A stretch of DNA of 64,000 nt from Piromyces finnis (Eukaryota > Neocallimastigomycota > Neocallimastigomycetes > Neocallimastigales > Neocallimastigaceae): the NCBI GenBank assembly GCA_002104945.1, contig MCFH01000071.1, forward strand, positions 124,001 to 188,000, in the 5' to 3' direction. The notes below the pieces were generated by a model. It worked only from the letters and a program-made list of their open reading frames with translations. It was not told the origin of the DNA and ran no database searches. The first letter of the stretch is position 1, and each line of letters starts with the position of its first letter. The position numbers and the translations under genes were made by a program. Below are positions 44,566 to 57,442 of this stretch, one piece after another.

Positions 44566-45442
44566 ATAATGTAACGGTTGTGATATCTTCATCAAATAAA
44601 TAATATTTAATTACTTTATTATTCAATGTTAAACCTAATAATAAAAAGATTTTTAAAAAAATTAATATTAAATGAGTTAAAATTTAATGTTATATTAACA
44701 ATGTCATTTAAAAACTTTTATAATATTAAACATTATCGTATTGGATAAATATAAAAATATAGAAATAGTCAACATAACATTTATTTTTTTATTACATTAT
44801 GATTTTTAACTGAGAAAGTTGGGTATGTAAAAAAAAAAATATTAATAAAAATATCAAAGACAAAAATTATTATTTTATTACTTTACTTTTCCTTTTTTTA
44901 AAATAGGAATATGTAAATTAGTGTGTTTTTTAACTATACATTAGATATATTCATTTTTGGCATAAATAGTATCTAATACCAATAAAAAAAAAAAACACTA
45001 ATTAGTTCATTTATAGTTATTACCTACTTTTTTAGTTATTAATTGTGAAAATCAAAACCTTTTCAATATAATTCAATTTAATGTTATATACTATAATTAA
45101 AACAATTAAAATATAATGTTATTAAAGCAATAGAGTTGAAAAAGATATATGTAATTATTTTCATAAATTCTTAAATACTTAAATACATTATTTTTTTTTC
45201 TATATAATAAGACTTTTTTTTTTGAAAAGATTAATTTTTATTTTAAAATCATTAAATCCTAACCTTTGTAATATTATATTTTAATTTCAAAATAAAAAAT
45301 ACTTAAGTATTATATAAGGTTGAAATAAAAACAATAAAAAGTATCATATAAAATGGCATAATATTGTGATGAGAGAATTATTAACAAATGTTACTTTTTT
45401 TTAGCATTAACTATAATAAAGTAGTTATAATAAAAACAATCA

Positions 45443-45485
45443 AACTAACTAACTAACTAACTAACTAACTAGCTAACTAACTAAC

Positions 45486-45549
<64 letters not shown>

Positions 45550-45590
45550 AAATAAATAAATAAATAAATAAATAAATACATGCATAAATA
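45443..45590. repeat. Tetranucleotide array (ACTA)n then (AAAT)n
   Basis: About eleven ACTA units with one GCTA variant pass directly into about 25 AAAT units with one AAT phase break. The junction suggests that a point change in one unit seeded a second array. Confidence 0.93.
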
Positions 45591-46075
45591 ATAACTAAAT
45601 AAATAACTAAATAAATAAATAATTATTAAATGAATGAATTATTATTATATATGTAAATTATTAATCTAATCCTTTATATATAAATATATATTTTAAAAAT
45701 TAAATTCTGTAATATATTAATGACCAATCAAATTTCTTTTTATTTTAAATTTTTTTTTTTTTAAAGATTTACAATTAAAACTATCAAAAAAAAAAAAAAT
45801 AGAAGAAAAATTTTGATTAAATTTTAAAAATTATATAAATGTACCATATTTAAATTTTTTTTTTTTTAAAAAAGAATTATATTTAGTACATTATTATTTT
45901 TAATTTAAATCCCAATTTATATATAATTTAAACCAAATTAATATATATTTTTTTTAATAATAGAAGCGTAATTAACAATATATTTATTTAGTTATAGGGA
46001 TTTAAATTAATTTTCTTCGAAACTTTTTTATTATTTATTATAAACTTGTTTTTTTTTTTTATTTAACATTTCAAC

Positions 46076-49000
46076 ATGGAAGAAGATATGTACTCTAATG
46101 AAATGTTTGTGAAGATTCGTTCACAAATAAATTCTTCACTTGAAAATCAAAAAGAAGTAAATATTAGTGTTGTTATTTTTTTGAAAGATAAAAAAATATT
46201 TTGTATATATATTTTTTTTATAAAAGAAAATTTTCACGTAAAGGTTAATAATCAAAAATATTAAATTAAAATATAAAATGCATTATAGGCTGCACTTGTT
46301 TTACAAGCTGTAGATCAAACTATTAGAGAACAAGGTCAAACTCCAAATGCTGTAGCATACTTTGCTGCATTGGTATATATTTTATTCATTATTTAATATA
46401 TTTATCTAAAATATATAACTGTAATGTATTAATAATATTTTTTATAATCTAAAAGATGACTGTTTTAGACCAACAAAAAGATTTAGACAACCTTAATATT
46501 ATTTCAGCAATTACTTATTTATTATCCATTGTTTTCCCAAGGTATATATATTTAAATATTATTAAATTAAGACATTCAGAATAAAAATAGTTTTTCAATT
46601 CATTATGTTTTCACCGAAAATTTTTCTTTTCAAAAACATTAGTTAAAAAAAGTCAAAAGTTATTAATTTTAATTTTTTTATTCTTAAATTTGTTATCTAT
46701 CATAATTATTAAAATAATTATTTAAATGTAAATCAATTATATGCTCGCTTTTATTTTTTTTTTGGTAATAAAAGACTTCCAGCCACAATCTTAAAGGTCA
46801 AATTCCAAGATATTTCAGTCATTCTTTCTTCAGTCTTAGAAAAGTATCAATCTCACGCTCCACTTGCTAGATCTATTATTAGTTGTTTTGAATGTGTTTT
46901 AATTGCACAAGATTCTGTTATATGGAATTCCGATACAGCAAAGAGAATCTTCCAAGTTATTATTATATTGGCTATTGATGATAGACCAAAGGTTAGAAAG
47001 AGAGCTCAAGATGCTATTAGAAAAATTTTATATAATCCACCACCACCATCTGTACAACATCCAGCCACTGGTACTGTTACTGATTTTTGTATTAAAATTT
47101 TAAAAGATATGGTTAATGCTCCAGCTAAACGTAAGGAAAAGGAACAACAAGTTTACCATGTTTTAGGATTTTTAAAATCAATCATTATTGCTCTTGCATT
47201 ACAAGGTGGTTCAGAACGTAATCGTCACAAGCTCTCAAATTTAGTTGATACTTTATTAAAATTACCAGTTGTTTATGCTGGCTCAGGTAACACTATTATT
47301 ACTCAATGGGTATTCCAAGTTTTAGAAGTTTTATTATTAGCTGGAAAGAATGATAATCCAAATGTTATTGAACAAGTTCAATTAGATGTTAAATTAATTG
47401 ATAATGTTATAAATTCTTTAATGAATATTATGCCAAATCAACAAGATATTATTTTAACTCCATTATGGTTAAATTTAGTAAAACAATCTTTCTTACGTAT
47501 GGCTGAATTAATTAATGAACAAACATCAAATGATGATATGGTTGAAGATGCTGAAATGATTCATCAACAACAACAATACATTTATACCCAACATCCACAG
47601 TTACTTTCTAATTTTATTAATGTCACTTTCCCAGTTTTAATGAATGAAAGTTCAAAGGCTGTTATTTTCATGAATGCTGCAGAATGTTACATTGAAATTA
47701 TTAAAAATGGTATGACTAAGCCAATTTTAGAACAAACTCTTATTCAAAAGGAAACTCCAATAACTTTAATGATTAATTTGGCTGGTAAAAGTTTGGGTGA
47801 TATTAAATATAGAAATTCATGGGGTTCAATTCTTTTAATTATTGAAGCTTTATTTGATGTAAGTTTTTTTTGAAGAATATGATAATATATTTGAATATAT
47901 ATATGTATATTTTAATGGATACAGTAAACTATTTGAATGCTTTAAAAGTTTAATTTTATTATAAACTCTAATATTTTAAATATATAATATTATATATTAT
48001 ATGTTACATAATTAATTTATTTTGTTATCAAATATATATTTATACTAAATTTATTTTTATTCTGTGATTTCTTTTGGATATATTAAAAAAAATAGGTTCT
48101 TCAACAAGATTCACTTCCATTATTAGAAGAAATTTTATTAGTTGTCATGTCTATTCGTGATGATACCGATTACAACTCATCTTTTATTTTCAAATCTGAA
48201 TTAGACAGTGTAATTATGGCCTCAGTTCGTGCTATTGGTATGGAAAACTTTGAGACTTTAGTTCCATTAAATATTGAAAGAGAAAATCCAGATGCTCCAG
48301 TCAGACCATATCTTTTATCTATTTTCACTAAAGCTTTAGCTGCTAATCAAAGTTCTTCTAAATTCGGTAACAATTCATTAAAATTCTATAGTGTCTATTT
48401 CTTACCATTAGCTAAAAGATTATACACCAAGAGTGCTGAATACTGGAAACAAGGTAAATTTACTGAATCCAAGCTTTTTGAAACTTTAGCTACTCAAGTT
48501 TGGCAAATTTTCCCAGAATTATGTGGTTCCATGCCAGGTGATGTTAAGCAATCCTTCCATTTAATTGTACAACACTTAGGTATGATTTTACAACAGCCAA
48601 TCGAAAAAATCTATCCAAATTTATCTTCCAAACCAGAATTACGTCCATTAGTTTGTGCTGGTCTTCAAGACTTAATTAACAAGAACTATGATATTATTAA
48701 TAATCCAAAGGAAGCTGTCACCGATGAAGTTGTTTGGAAGGCTAAGAATAATTTAACTGAAATTAAAAAGTATGTTGCGAAATTCTTAGCTACTCTTTGT
48801 AATGTTTTTACTAATGTTTCATTAGAAACTTTAGAAAGTATTAAAAAGGGTAATGTTAGTGCTTTCTATGAAAAGGAAAGATTAGCTTATGAAGATACTA
48901 TCGGTAGTTGCTTAAAGATCGCCGATGATAAGGATATTTCTGACTACTTTAAGAATTTAGTTAAAACTCTTCTTCAATCACAAATCAACAATAATGGTAA

Positions 49001-51400
49001 TGAAGGCCAAAAGAATAATGCTCAAGATCTTCAAAAAACTTATAGATTATACTACATTCTTGATTTAATGTTAGTTTTCTTACCACATTTACCAGAAATG
49101 AAGGAACCAGGTAATGTTGATGAAAATAACCCAGTTGTTTTATATTACAAGGTTTTAATCGGTCAAATTAATGATACTGATTCTATGATTCAAAAGAAGA
49201 CCTATAAATCATTATCAACTCTTATTTCCAATGTTAAAGATAAACCAGAATTCTTAAAGGTTATTAACATTGAAGAACTTATTTCTCAACTTATTGATCC
49301 ACAAGTTATTATGAAGTTATCAGCCAACAGTGGTGTTAAAAAATTACGTACTAACACTTTAATTAGCGCTGTCAGTGCTATTAATCCAGAGCAATCTGAA
49401 ATTCTTTTACAAATTGTTCCAATTATTCTTTCCGAAATTATTCTCGGTACTAAGGAAGTTAATGAAAAGACTAGAAATACTTCCTATGATGGTATTGTTA
49501 TTATGGGTAAAAAGATGCTTGAAATCGGTAAATTAAATGAACAAAATAGTATGATGGGTGAAGGTCAAAGTACATCTACAAACAATTCATTTGATATGTC
49601 TAGATTAAATAATGATATTTCTTCAATTGATGAAAGCAACAAGAAGGTTAATGTTAATTTGAATGAATACTTTATGATGGTAGTAGCTGGTTTAGCTGGT
49701 TCTTCACCACACATGCAAGCTGCCACTATTGGTTGTTTATCTAGATTATTATACGAATTTAGAGATGACATGGACAAGCAATTAATTAAGGAACTTTTAA
49801 CTACTGTTATGTATTTCATGAATTCCTTAAGTCGTGAAGTCTTAAAGGCTGTTCTTGGTTTTGTCAAGGTTGCTATTGTTTGCTTAGAACAAGAACTTTT
49901 AGAAGATTTCGTTGAATTAATTGTAAGTAGCAAAGAAATTTATATCTAATTGCAAAAATATAGTAATTTGGTGTTGATTGTAAATTGGTTATGTTTTTTT
50001 TCTTATTTTATGAAAACCATCAATGGCCCATAATATATATATTATGGAAATAAATATTAACTAATAAATATATATATATTTATGGAAACAATCATCAACA
50101 AATATAATATATTTTCATGGAAATAATTATAAACTAACAAATAATATTTTATATATTAATTATTAGATTACATCTATTTTATCTTGTTCTAAAGATAAAA
50201 AGTCTCACTTTAAGACCAAGGTTCGTCACATTTTTGAACGTTTAATTAGAAAGTTCAGCTATGAAGTTGTTGAAGGTTTTGTTCCAGAAGACAGTAAGAA
50301 ATTAATTGTTAATATTCGTAAGAGACGTGACAGAGCCAAGAGAAAGAGTAACAATGAGAAGAAGGATGAAGAAAATAAGAACAAAGAAAAAACTAATGAA
50401 AATTACGAAAAAACTATGTATGATAGTGAAAGTGATTTAGGTAGTGGTGATGAAGGATCAGATGATGAAGATGAAGATATGGATAGTTTCCTTCCAGATC
50501 ATTTCAAGACCTCAAATAAAACTAAAAAGCATGATGGTACTTGGATTAAGGAATCTGAAGATGCTATTGATTTCTTAGATCCACGTATTGTTTCTAGGGT
50601 TATTGGTACAAAAGAATCTACTATTGATGGTAGTAAGAGAAAGAATAAGAAGGATATCTTTAAGCGTAATGATTCTGGTAAGATGATTATTAATGATTCT
50701 GATGAAGAAGGTAATAATGGTAATGACATGGAAGAAGCTGCCGAAGAAGATTACTACATGCAAAGTGTTAAGAGTGCTGATAGATTCACTCGTACACCAT
50801 CTGGTCGTGTTAAGTTTAATAAAACTCAAACCAAGCGTGGAAGAAGTGAAGATGATGACTTTATGGATGAAGATGACTACACCGAAGAAAAGAGTAACAA
50901 GCGTGGTAAGGGTGAAAACGGTAAGATTGCTAATATGCTTGGTAAAAACTATAAGGCTAAGGTAATTGGATTATTAATTATATAGTGAAAAAAATAAAGT
51001 CAACCATATAGTACAAATCAATTCCTAATATGTTTTTACAATTTATTTTAAATTAGAATGCTGCTGGTGATGTCAAAAAGAAGAACCAATTGGATCCATA
51101 TGCTTACATTCCATTAAACTCTAAGATTGTTGGAAACAAGTAATTATTTTTTTTCTGTTTTTAATAAAATCTTAAATTATAAATATAAAAAGTTTAATTG
51201 TTATTCAATTATAATCAATACTCATTTTTAATTTTTAATTTTTTTTTTTTTTTAAAAAAATTAGACGTAAGTCAGCAAAGGTTGCTGGTTCATTTAAAAA
51301 CATTATTCGTGCTGCTCAAAAGGGTAGTGCCGAAGGTCATAATTCTGCAAGAAAACAAAGAATCGCTCAAACAAGAAAAGGAAACAAAAAACACAAATAA
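46076..51400 (+). CDS. RRP12: Ribosome biogenesis factor Rrp12 (8 exons, 1391 aa)
   Basis: HEAT-repeat karyopherin-like protein needed for maturation and nuclear export of pre-ribosomes, mainly the 40S subunit. Exons 46076-46156, 46289-46372, 46456-46541, 46775-47858, 48096-49922, 50167-50961, 51057-51139 and 51265-51400 join in phase to 1391 aa, slightly longer than yeast (about 1228). Recognisable blocks are AAIDDRPKVRKRAQDAIRK-type text in exon 4 (here AIDDRPKVRKRAQDAI), the RRP12/NUC173 region SIRDDTDYNSSFIFKSEL in exon 5, and FVKVAIVCLEQELLEDFVEL. Exon 6 has FKTKVRHIFERLIRKFSY, then the basic stretch IRKRRDRAKRKS. Exon 6 continues into a long acidic tract (DEGSDDEDEDMDSF), and exons 7-8 end in a Lys/Arg tail typical of nucleolar proteins. 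Introns are 73-244 nt. Confidence 0.96.
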
Positions 51401-51888
51401 ATCAATTAATGAAATAAGCCATGATAGCCCTTTTTTTTCATAATATCTAATGTTTTTAAATTATTAGTCTTTTTTTTTTCTTTAATCCCATTTATTTATA
51501 CACATACTATAGTATCTGATTTTATATTATTTTAAACATAAAAATAAATATTTATTCTATTTATCATTTTACTTTAAAAAAAAAAAAAAACATATCAGCA
51601 TGTTTTTTATTAGAATTTCACAAAATGTAGAATTTTTTTTTTTTTTTACTTTTTAAAATTTTAACACAAAGAATCATAATAATAAAATAGATAATTAAAA
51701 AAAAAAGTTTATTTTTTTTATAAGTTTGAAAATCTTTGAATTGAAAATGAAAAAAGGATAGTGGAAGTAAAAACATATCAAAAACAAGAAAAGTAAAAAG
51801 TAGGACTATGGTTAATGCTTTTAAATTCATGCATAGAAAAAGGTTACAAAATTTTATTTTTTATTAATTAAAACGTTTTTAATTTTAA

Positions 51889-51922
<34 letters not shown>

Positions 51923-52269
51923 ATATCTCCAAAAAAATTTTTTTTTCCTTTTTTTATTTCTAATTATTTTTTCCTTCATTCTTTAAAGAAAAAGGCTTCC
52001 CTCTTACTCCGCCAGTAACAACAACAAAAAACATCGATTTTTTAGGTGAAAAAAAATTTTTTTTAAAAAAATATAATATATGATCAATATATTATATTAT
52101 ATTAGATAATATATTGTAAATAAATTGACTATATAATTTTAGTCAATCATCGATCAGAATTTTTTGTGGCAGTGTATTGTGATTGGTAAAAATAAAAAAA
52201 GAGAATAGTTAACAAAAATGAAATTTCACTAATTAGTTTTAATCTTTCTCTTTTTTAAATTAGTTAATC
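51401..52269. other. RRP12-RPS8 intergenic region
   Basis: About 870 bp, tandem orientation. Left part holds the RRP12 3' end. Right part has T/A homopolymers, then a GC-richer leader-like patch (CCCTCTTACTCCGCCAGTAA at about 51999-52018) upstream of RPS8, likely promoter or 5' untranslated sequence. Confidence 0.55.
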
Positions 52270-53416
52270 ATGGGTAAATATTATATGTTGTATTTATGGA
52301 TTAAATGAAATAAAAAAAGAGATGTTTATGTTTTTATAATTATGAATGGATGAATAAAAATTTTAAATAAAAAAAGTTTTGTAAAAAAATAATGTGGTAT
52401 ATGTTGGTGGTAGCGTTATTATTTATAATGGTATAATGTTCATTATAAATAATAAAGGGAAAAGAATGTAATGTTTAATGAGTAAATAATAATAAAAATT
52501 ATTATTATGGATAAAATTAAAAGAAAAATGTAAATAATTCTATTCATATTAAAACGAAACTCTCTTTAAATGTATAAAAAATGAAAATGAATCAATTTAT
52601 TAACATTTTTATGAATTTTAAAAATAGGTATTAGCAGAGACAGTCGTCACAAGCGTAACGCTACCGGTGCCAAGCGCGCCCAATACCGTAAGAAGAGAAA
52701 GTTCGAAATGGGTCGTCAAAACTCTTTAACTAAGCTCGGAAGCAAGAAGATCCACACCATCAGAGTTAGAGGTGGTAATCTTAAGTACAGAGCCTTAAGA
52801 TTAGATAGCGGTAACTTCTCCTGGGGTTCCGAAACTATTACCCGTAAGACTCGTATTGTTGCTGTTGTCTACAACGCCTCTGATAACGATCTTGTCCGTA
52901 CTAACACTCTTGTCAAGAACGCCATTGTTCAAATTGATGCTGCTCCATTCAGACAATGGTACGAAACCCACTACGGTGTCGTTCTCGGAAAGAAGAAGGT
53001 AAATTTTAGTTGAAATAGATAAATTATAAAAATGAATATATTGTATAAAATGATGAATGTGTAATTAATTATGAATTTATCCTTTATTTTGAATAATAAA
53101 GGCCGATGAAGAAACTACCAAGGTCTCCAACAAGGTCCAACGTAAGCACGAATCCCGTAAGGCTCAAGCTGAAATTGAATCTAACATCAAGGACCAATTC
53201 GCTGCTGGTCGTCTCTACGGTAATTATCATAAATAATAATAGTAGACAAATAAAAAAAATGAAATGGTAAAAGTGCAATGATGTTAATAATACATATTTT
53301 ATAATATAATAGCCTGTATCTCCTCCCGTCCAGGTCAATCCGGTCGTGCCGATGGTTACATCTTAGAAGGAAAGGAACTCGACTTCTACGTCAGAAAGAT
53401 TAAGTCTAAGAAGTAA
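52270..53416 (+). CDS. RPS8: 40S ribosomal protein S8 (4 exons, 198 aa)
   Basis: Structural protein eS8 of the small ribosomal subunit. Exons 52270-52273 (ATGG only), 52628-52998, 53102-53219 and 53313-53416 join to 198 aa, the usual length. The start reads [19 protein letters not shown]. Further conserved blocks are [50 protein letters not shown] and, at the end, [20 protein letters not shown]. The first intron (354 nt) interrupts codon 2, a frequent position in ribosomal protein genes. Codon use is markedly GC-richer than neighbours (AAG, GTC, ACC, CTC, TAC), as expected for a very highly expressed gene. Confidence 0.98.
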
Positions 53417-53468
53417 AAAGTGTATTAATATCAATATACATGTTTTAATACAATTTTTGACAACCTTA

Positions 53469-53474
53469 AATAAA
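53469..53474 (+). promoter_or_regulatory. Candidate poly(A) signal of RPS8
   Basis: AATAAA 53 bases after the RPS8 stop codon. In this AT-rich background the hexamer is common by chance, so only its position supports it. Confidence 0.35.
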
Positions 53475-54144
53475 GATAAAATTAAAAAAAATAAAGATTT
53501 TTTTAATGTTCATGTTTTTTTGAGTAAATATATTTTAAAAATAAAATATAATTTTTTTTAGTATTTTAAATATTTATTATATATAATATTTAAGAGTAGT
53601 GTGAATTATTATTTTAATAAACGAGATTAACATATAACAAATTTTATAAGAGTAAAAAGCAGTAAAAGAGGACGATACAAATTCTTTTAAGTATATTTAA
53701 AAAAAGTAATGTTTGTTAATTATGATAATTTTTTTTGCGAAAAGAAAAAAAGGAGTTCTATATTTTTGAAGAGGAAGAGGTTTTTTAACTTAAGTTATTT
53801 GGATCTTACAACAGTGAAGGATACACCAAATACGAAAAGAAGAGGATGAATTGTAGAAAATGTGAATCTTTAGTTTACTGAAAAAAAAAAATATCACAAA
53901 GTATGTAGTAGAATATTGCCACCTAAAAAGTTTTTATAATTTTATGGTTATAAAATGTAGTTTACCCCGAGGCAAATTGGTTTCACTTTTAAGTTTTTTT
54001 TTTTTTTTTTACAGTAAATTTTTATTCAATGTTAATCTTGGAAATTAGAAACATTTTAATATTTGAAAGGAAAGGGAAAAAAAAAAAAATTCTCTCTTTT
54101 TTTTTTTTTTTGTTTTTCGTTTTTATTTTCAAGGTAAAGTTTTC

Positions 54145-54189
54145 GCATCATAAATAAACGATGCTATTTTCTCATTTATTTTATGATGC
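54145..54189. repeat. Inverted repeat (hairpin)
   Basis: GCATCATAAATAAA pairs with TTTATTTTATGATGC across a 16-base loop with one bulged base. About 0.73 kb beyond the RPS8 stop. Unknown role. Confidence 0.6.
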
Positions 54190-54396
54190 TATTGTTTCCC
54201 TTATACATTTCAAAAATAAAAAAATAAAAACTTTTTTTTTTTCTCATCTCCATTCCAATCCAATAAGCTACAATAAAATACAATAAAAAATAAAAAAATA
54301 AAAAATAAAAAAAAGAGACTTTGTAATATTCAATGATACTGACTAAAAAATTTATAGTATAGGAAAATAAAAAAAAAAATAAATAAAAATATTTCA

Positions 54397-54427
<31 letters not shown>

Positions 54428-54593
54428 GTTAGTATGGTTACTGCGCAATCATTAAAATTATTTTTTTAATTGTTATTTGTTGTTTGTTGGCGTTGTTGTT
54501 TTCAATATTTTATTTATTTAGAAGAGGCTAAAAAAAAAAAAAAATCATGTTTATGACCTAAAATAAAAATTAAAAAATAAATCTTTAATAATG

Positions 54594-54646
<53 letters not shown>
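54594..54646. repeat. Poly-A tract, 53 bases
   Basis: The longest uninterrupted homopolymer in the window. No retroposed gene was recognised at its 5' side, so it is not clearly a retroposon tail. Confidence 0.9.
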
Positions 54647-54648
<2 letters not shown>

Positions 54649-55196
54649 TAAAATCTTTAAAAATATATTACCTACAACAGTAATTATTTTTTTTTTTTAA
54701 TATAAACCTAATTTGAATACTATTTTTTTTTATATAAATTTCATTTAAAAAAAAAAAAAAAAAAAAAGGTTAAAAAGAATGCCTTGGATATATTCATTCG
54801 TAGTTGATTGGGATAATGAAGGATACTACCAGAATTAAAATAGAATAAAGTTGATTATTATTCCTAAACATAATCATAACTCCCCCGGCTATCTTTGTAT
54901 CTGTCGTTATTATAGTAATACCGAAACTATTTTTTTTTTTTTTTTCATCATCATCATCATCATTAAATTTTAAATTGTTCTTTTATCAATACAATTCAAA
55001 GTATCTTTGTCCTCACTTAACTTTCTTGACCTTTTTTTTTAACTCTTTTCTCCAAAATACATAGAAGAAACCATATTATTTATTTAATAAATTTTGTTGA
55101 AAAAGAAAAGGGAAAAGACAAGTAATAATTCAATTTATAAACATTTCCCTCTTTTTTTTTTTTCTTTTTCGGCGGCAATCTATAGATGAAGCATTA

Positions 55197-55231
<35 letters not shown>

Positions 55232-55353
55232 AATGATAAAAACAAAAAATAAAGGTTCAATAGAATAAACAGTTTTTACCACATTCATCAAAGTTTTTAT
55301 ATTCCAATAGATAAGAGGATTTCACAACTTTTTTTTTTTTTTTTTTTTTTTTA

Positions 55354-55548
55354 CTAAAAATCATTGTTTAGGTAAAACCATTGAAAGGTTATCAAGAACA
55401 CTAATGTTGTAGTGATAGAGCAAAGGAAGGTTCTGTAGGATTCTGTATATATAATCAGATGACCAGATTTAATATTACCATTTTCATTTTCTTGAATGGA
55501 AATCTTAATAATTCCATAGGAAAGAGAAAGAGTGGGTTGAATGGACAT
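55354..55548 (-). CDS. Possible small membrane protein or 3' exon
   Basis: ATG at 55548 opens a 64-residue frame, MSIQPTLSLSYGIIKISI onward, then ENENGNIKSGHLIIYTESYR and a C-terminal hydrophobic segment of about 20 residues ending WFYLNNDF. The frame stays open upstream to about 55587, where AAATAATAAAAG, preceded by a T-rich tract, could be a 3' splice site giving FTLSSRIIWRVC as added N-terminal residues. It may therefore be the last exon of a longer gene running left to right on the minus strand. GC is higher than its surroundings. Family not recognised. Confidence 0.3.
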   Translation of the reverse strand: MSIQPTLSLSYGIIKISIQENENGNIKSGHLIIYTESYRTFLCSITTTLVFLITFQWFYLNNDF

Positions 55549-57396
55549 ACACACACGCCATATTATTCTACTTGATAATGTAAACTTTTATTATTTCTTT
55601 TTTTTTAAAATAAAAAAAAAAAAATTAGATAGAGGGAGTAAGAAGGGAAGTATAAATCCTGTCTCCATACAATACATTTACAGTATAAATGGCAAAGTTT
55701 ATCAAACTATACCAATAGTTTTTATATACATTATTTTTTTTTTTTTTTTTTATTATTATTTTGTTATCGATAGTCATGGGTAACCTTACCTAATATAAAG
55801 GTTATAATATATAATTTTTAAGAAAAAAAAGGGAGAAACACTAAAAAAAAAAAACAAAAAAAAAAAAAAAAAAATTAAAAAAACATTTAATTCCAGATAG
55901 TTCACTGTTGAACTTTTAATCAATTATATATATATATATGGTTCATATAGTTTATACCATTAATTAAGAATGCTTTCATATTTAAAATAAAAAAAAAATA
56001 TATATATAAGAGTATCAAGTTCAATACTAAAGATAAAGCCAATACTTTGCCAAAACAATCATTGAAAATTCTAATATTTTTTTCTTTGTTTTATATTGTT
56101 TTTGGTTTGTTTTGTTTTCCTTTTCACCTCCTTCTTCTATGCTATCATTTAATTTTTTTTTTTTTTTTTTTTTTTTTGATGATGATGATAAAAGAAGGAG
56201 ATTCTATCTGACATTCATTAAAGGCAACAACAACAACTCTATACTATTATTTTTTAAAAAAAAAAAAAAAAAGACTAGAAACTACATCCTACCCATTTTT
56301 TTTTATTCATTATATTTATTTGTGTTTAAATTTATTTTAAAATACATGTAAATATATATATTGATAATTTTTATCTCTTTATTAGAGTAACCATGAAAGT
56401 CTTGATATAATTGTTGTCATTTAAATTATTTAATTGACCTTTTACCAACAATAAACCTAAATATGAATACTATTTAAAAAAAAAAAAAATAAAATAAAAT
56501 TGGATAATCCTGTTTGTCAATTACATTATTATCTAATTGTAGGAAGAGATGATTTTATAATTTATTGAAATTAAACATAAATATAGAGAGTTTATAAAGC
56601 ATACTTCTTTACCTATTTACCTCACCTCACACTCCTATTCCTATTATCCTATTATCCCTCTTTAAAAGAAAAAAAAATCAATTAACTGCACGATTTACCA
56701 TAAAAAAAATTTTTTTTATATAGTTCAATGAATTTGTTAATATTAAAAAAAAAAAAAACTTTTTTAATACTAATTTTATTTTTATTATTTATTATTTATT
56801 ATTTATTGTTGTTGTTGTTGTTGTTGTTATTTTATTTTGTTATTGTTATTATTTATAAAAAAAAATATATATGACATTGATATATATATTTAATGGAACT
56901 AGGTTGTTGCCGTTTTTTTTTTTTTTTTTCATTATCCTTGAATTTAAAAATTACTTTCTTTCACTCGTCCTCCGGTCATTTTGAAAATTTTATTTGTTCT
57001 ATGATTAGTAAAAAAGGTTATTTTTTATTTTTTTTTTTTTTTTTTTACAAACATAAAATAATGCATCATATATATATAGTTTATCTAATATCAATAATAA
57101 AAAAAAAAAGGAATCCACCTACTAATTTATTTTAATAATAGATATAATTATATTATCTTTTTTCTTTTGAAAAAAAAAAAAAAGGTTTCAAAAATGTTAG
57201 GTAATGAAAGATTAGCAATAAACTTTCTATCTTTTTTTTTTTTTTTAATATCATTTCCACAGTCTTAATTTGTACAAACTAACTATATTTCCTTTTTTAT
57301 TTGATATACTACTATGTAGTAATTGTATATAATGAAATTATATTTCCCTTTTTCACAGGATATCCAATTTTTTAAGTCGTTATATATAAATAAATC

Positions 57397-57442
<46 letters not shown>

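Larger units (their letters stand above)
42382..46075. other. Divergent intergenic region (YAK1 / RRP12)
   Basis: About 3.7 kb between divergent genes, containing both promoters. Holds a (TTA)n and (TTTA)n tract (42645-42700), TA runs, a GC-richer patch with a hairpin (43445-43484), an ACTA/AAAT tetranucleotide array (45443-45590) and one possible orphan exon (44363-44565). No confirmed gene. Confidence 0.6.

Noticed and set aside
54594-54646. Poly-A of 53 bases as a retroposon tail
   Set aside because: No recognisable coding sequence or target-site duplication next to it; long A-runs are everywhere in this genome.
56112-56351. 79-residue frame with Asp run and basic patch
   Set aside because: Contains translated T- and A-runs on both sides; no family, no splice partners found, though a short GC-richer core was noted.
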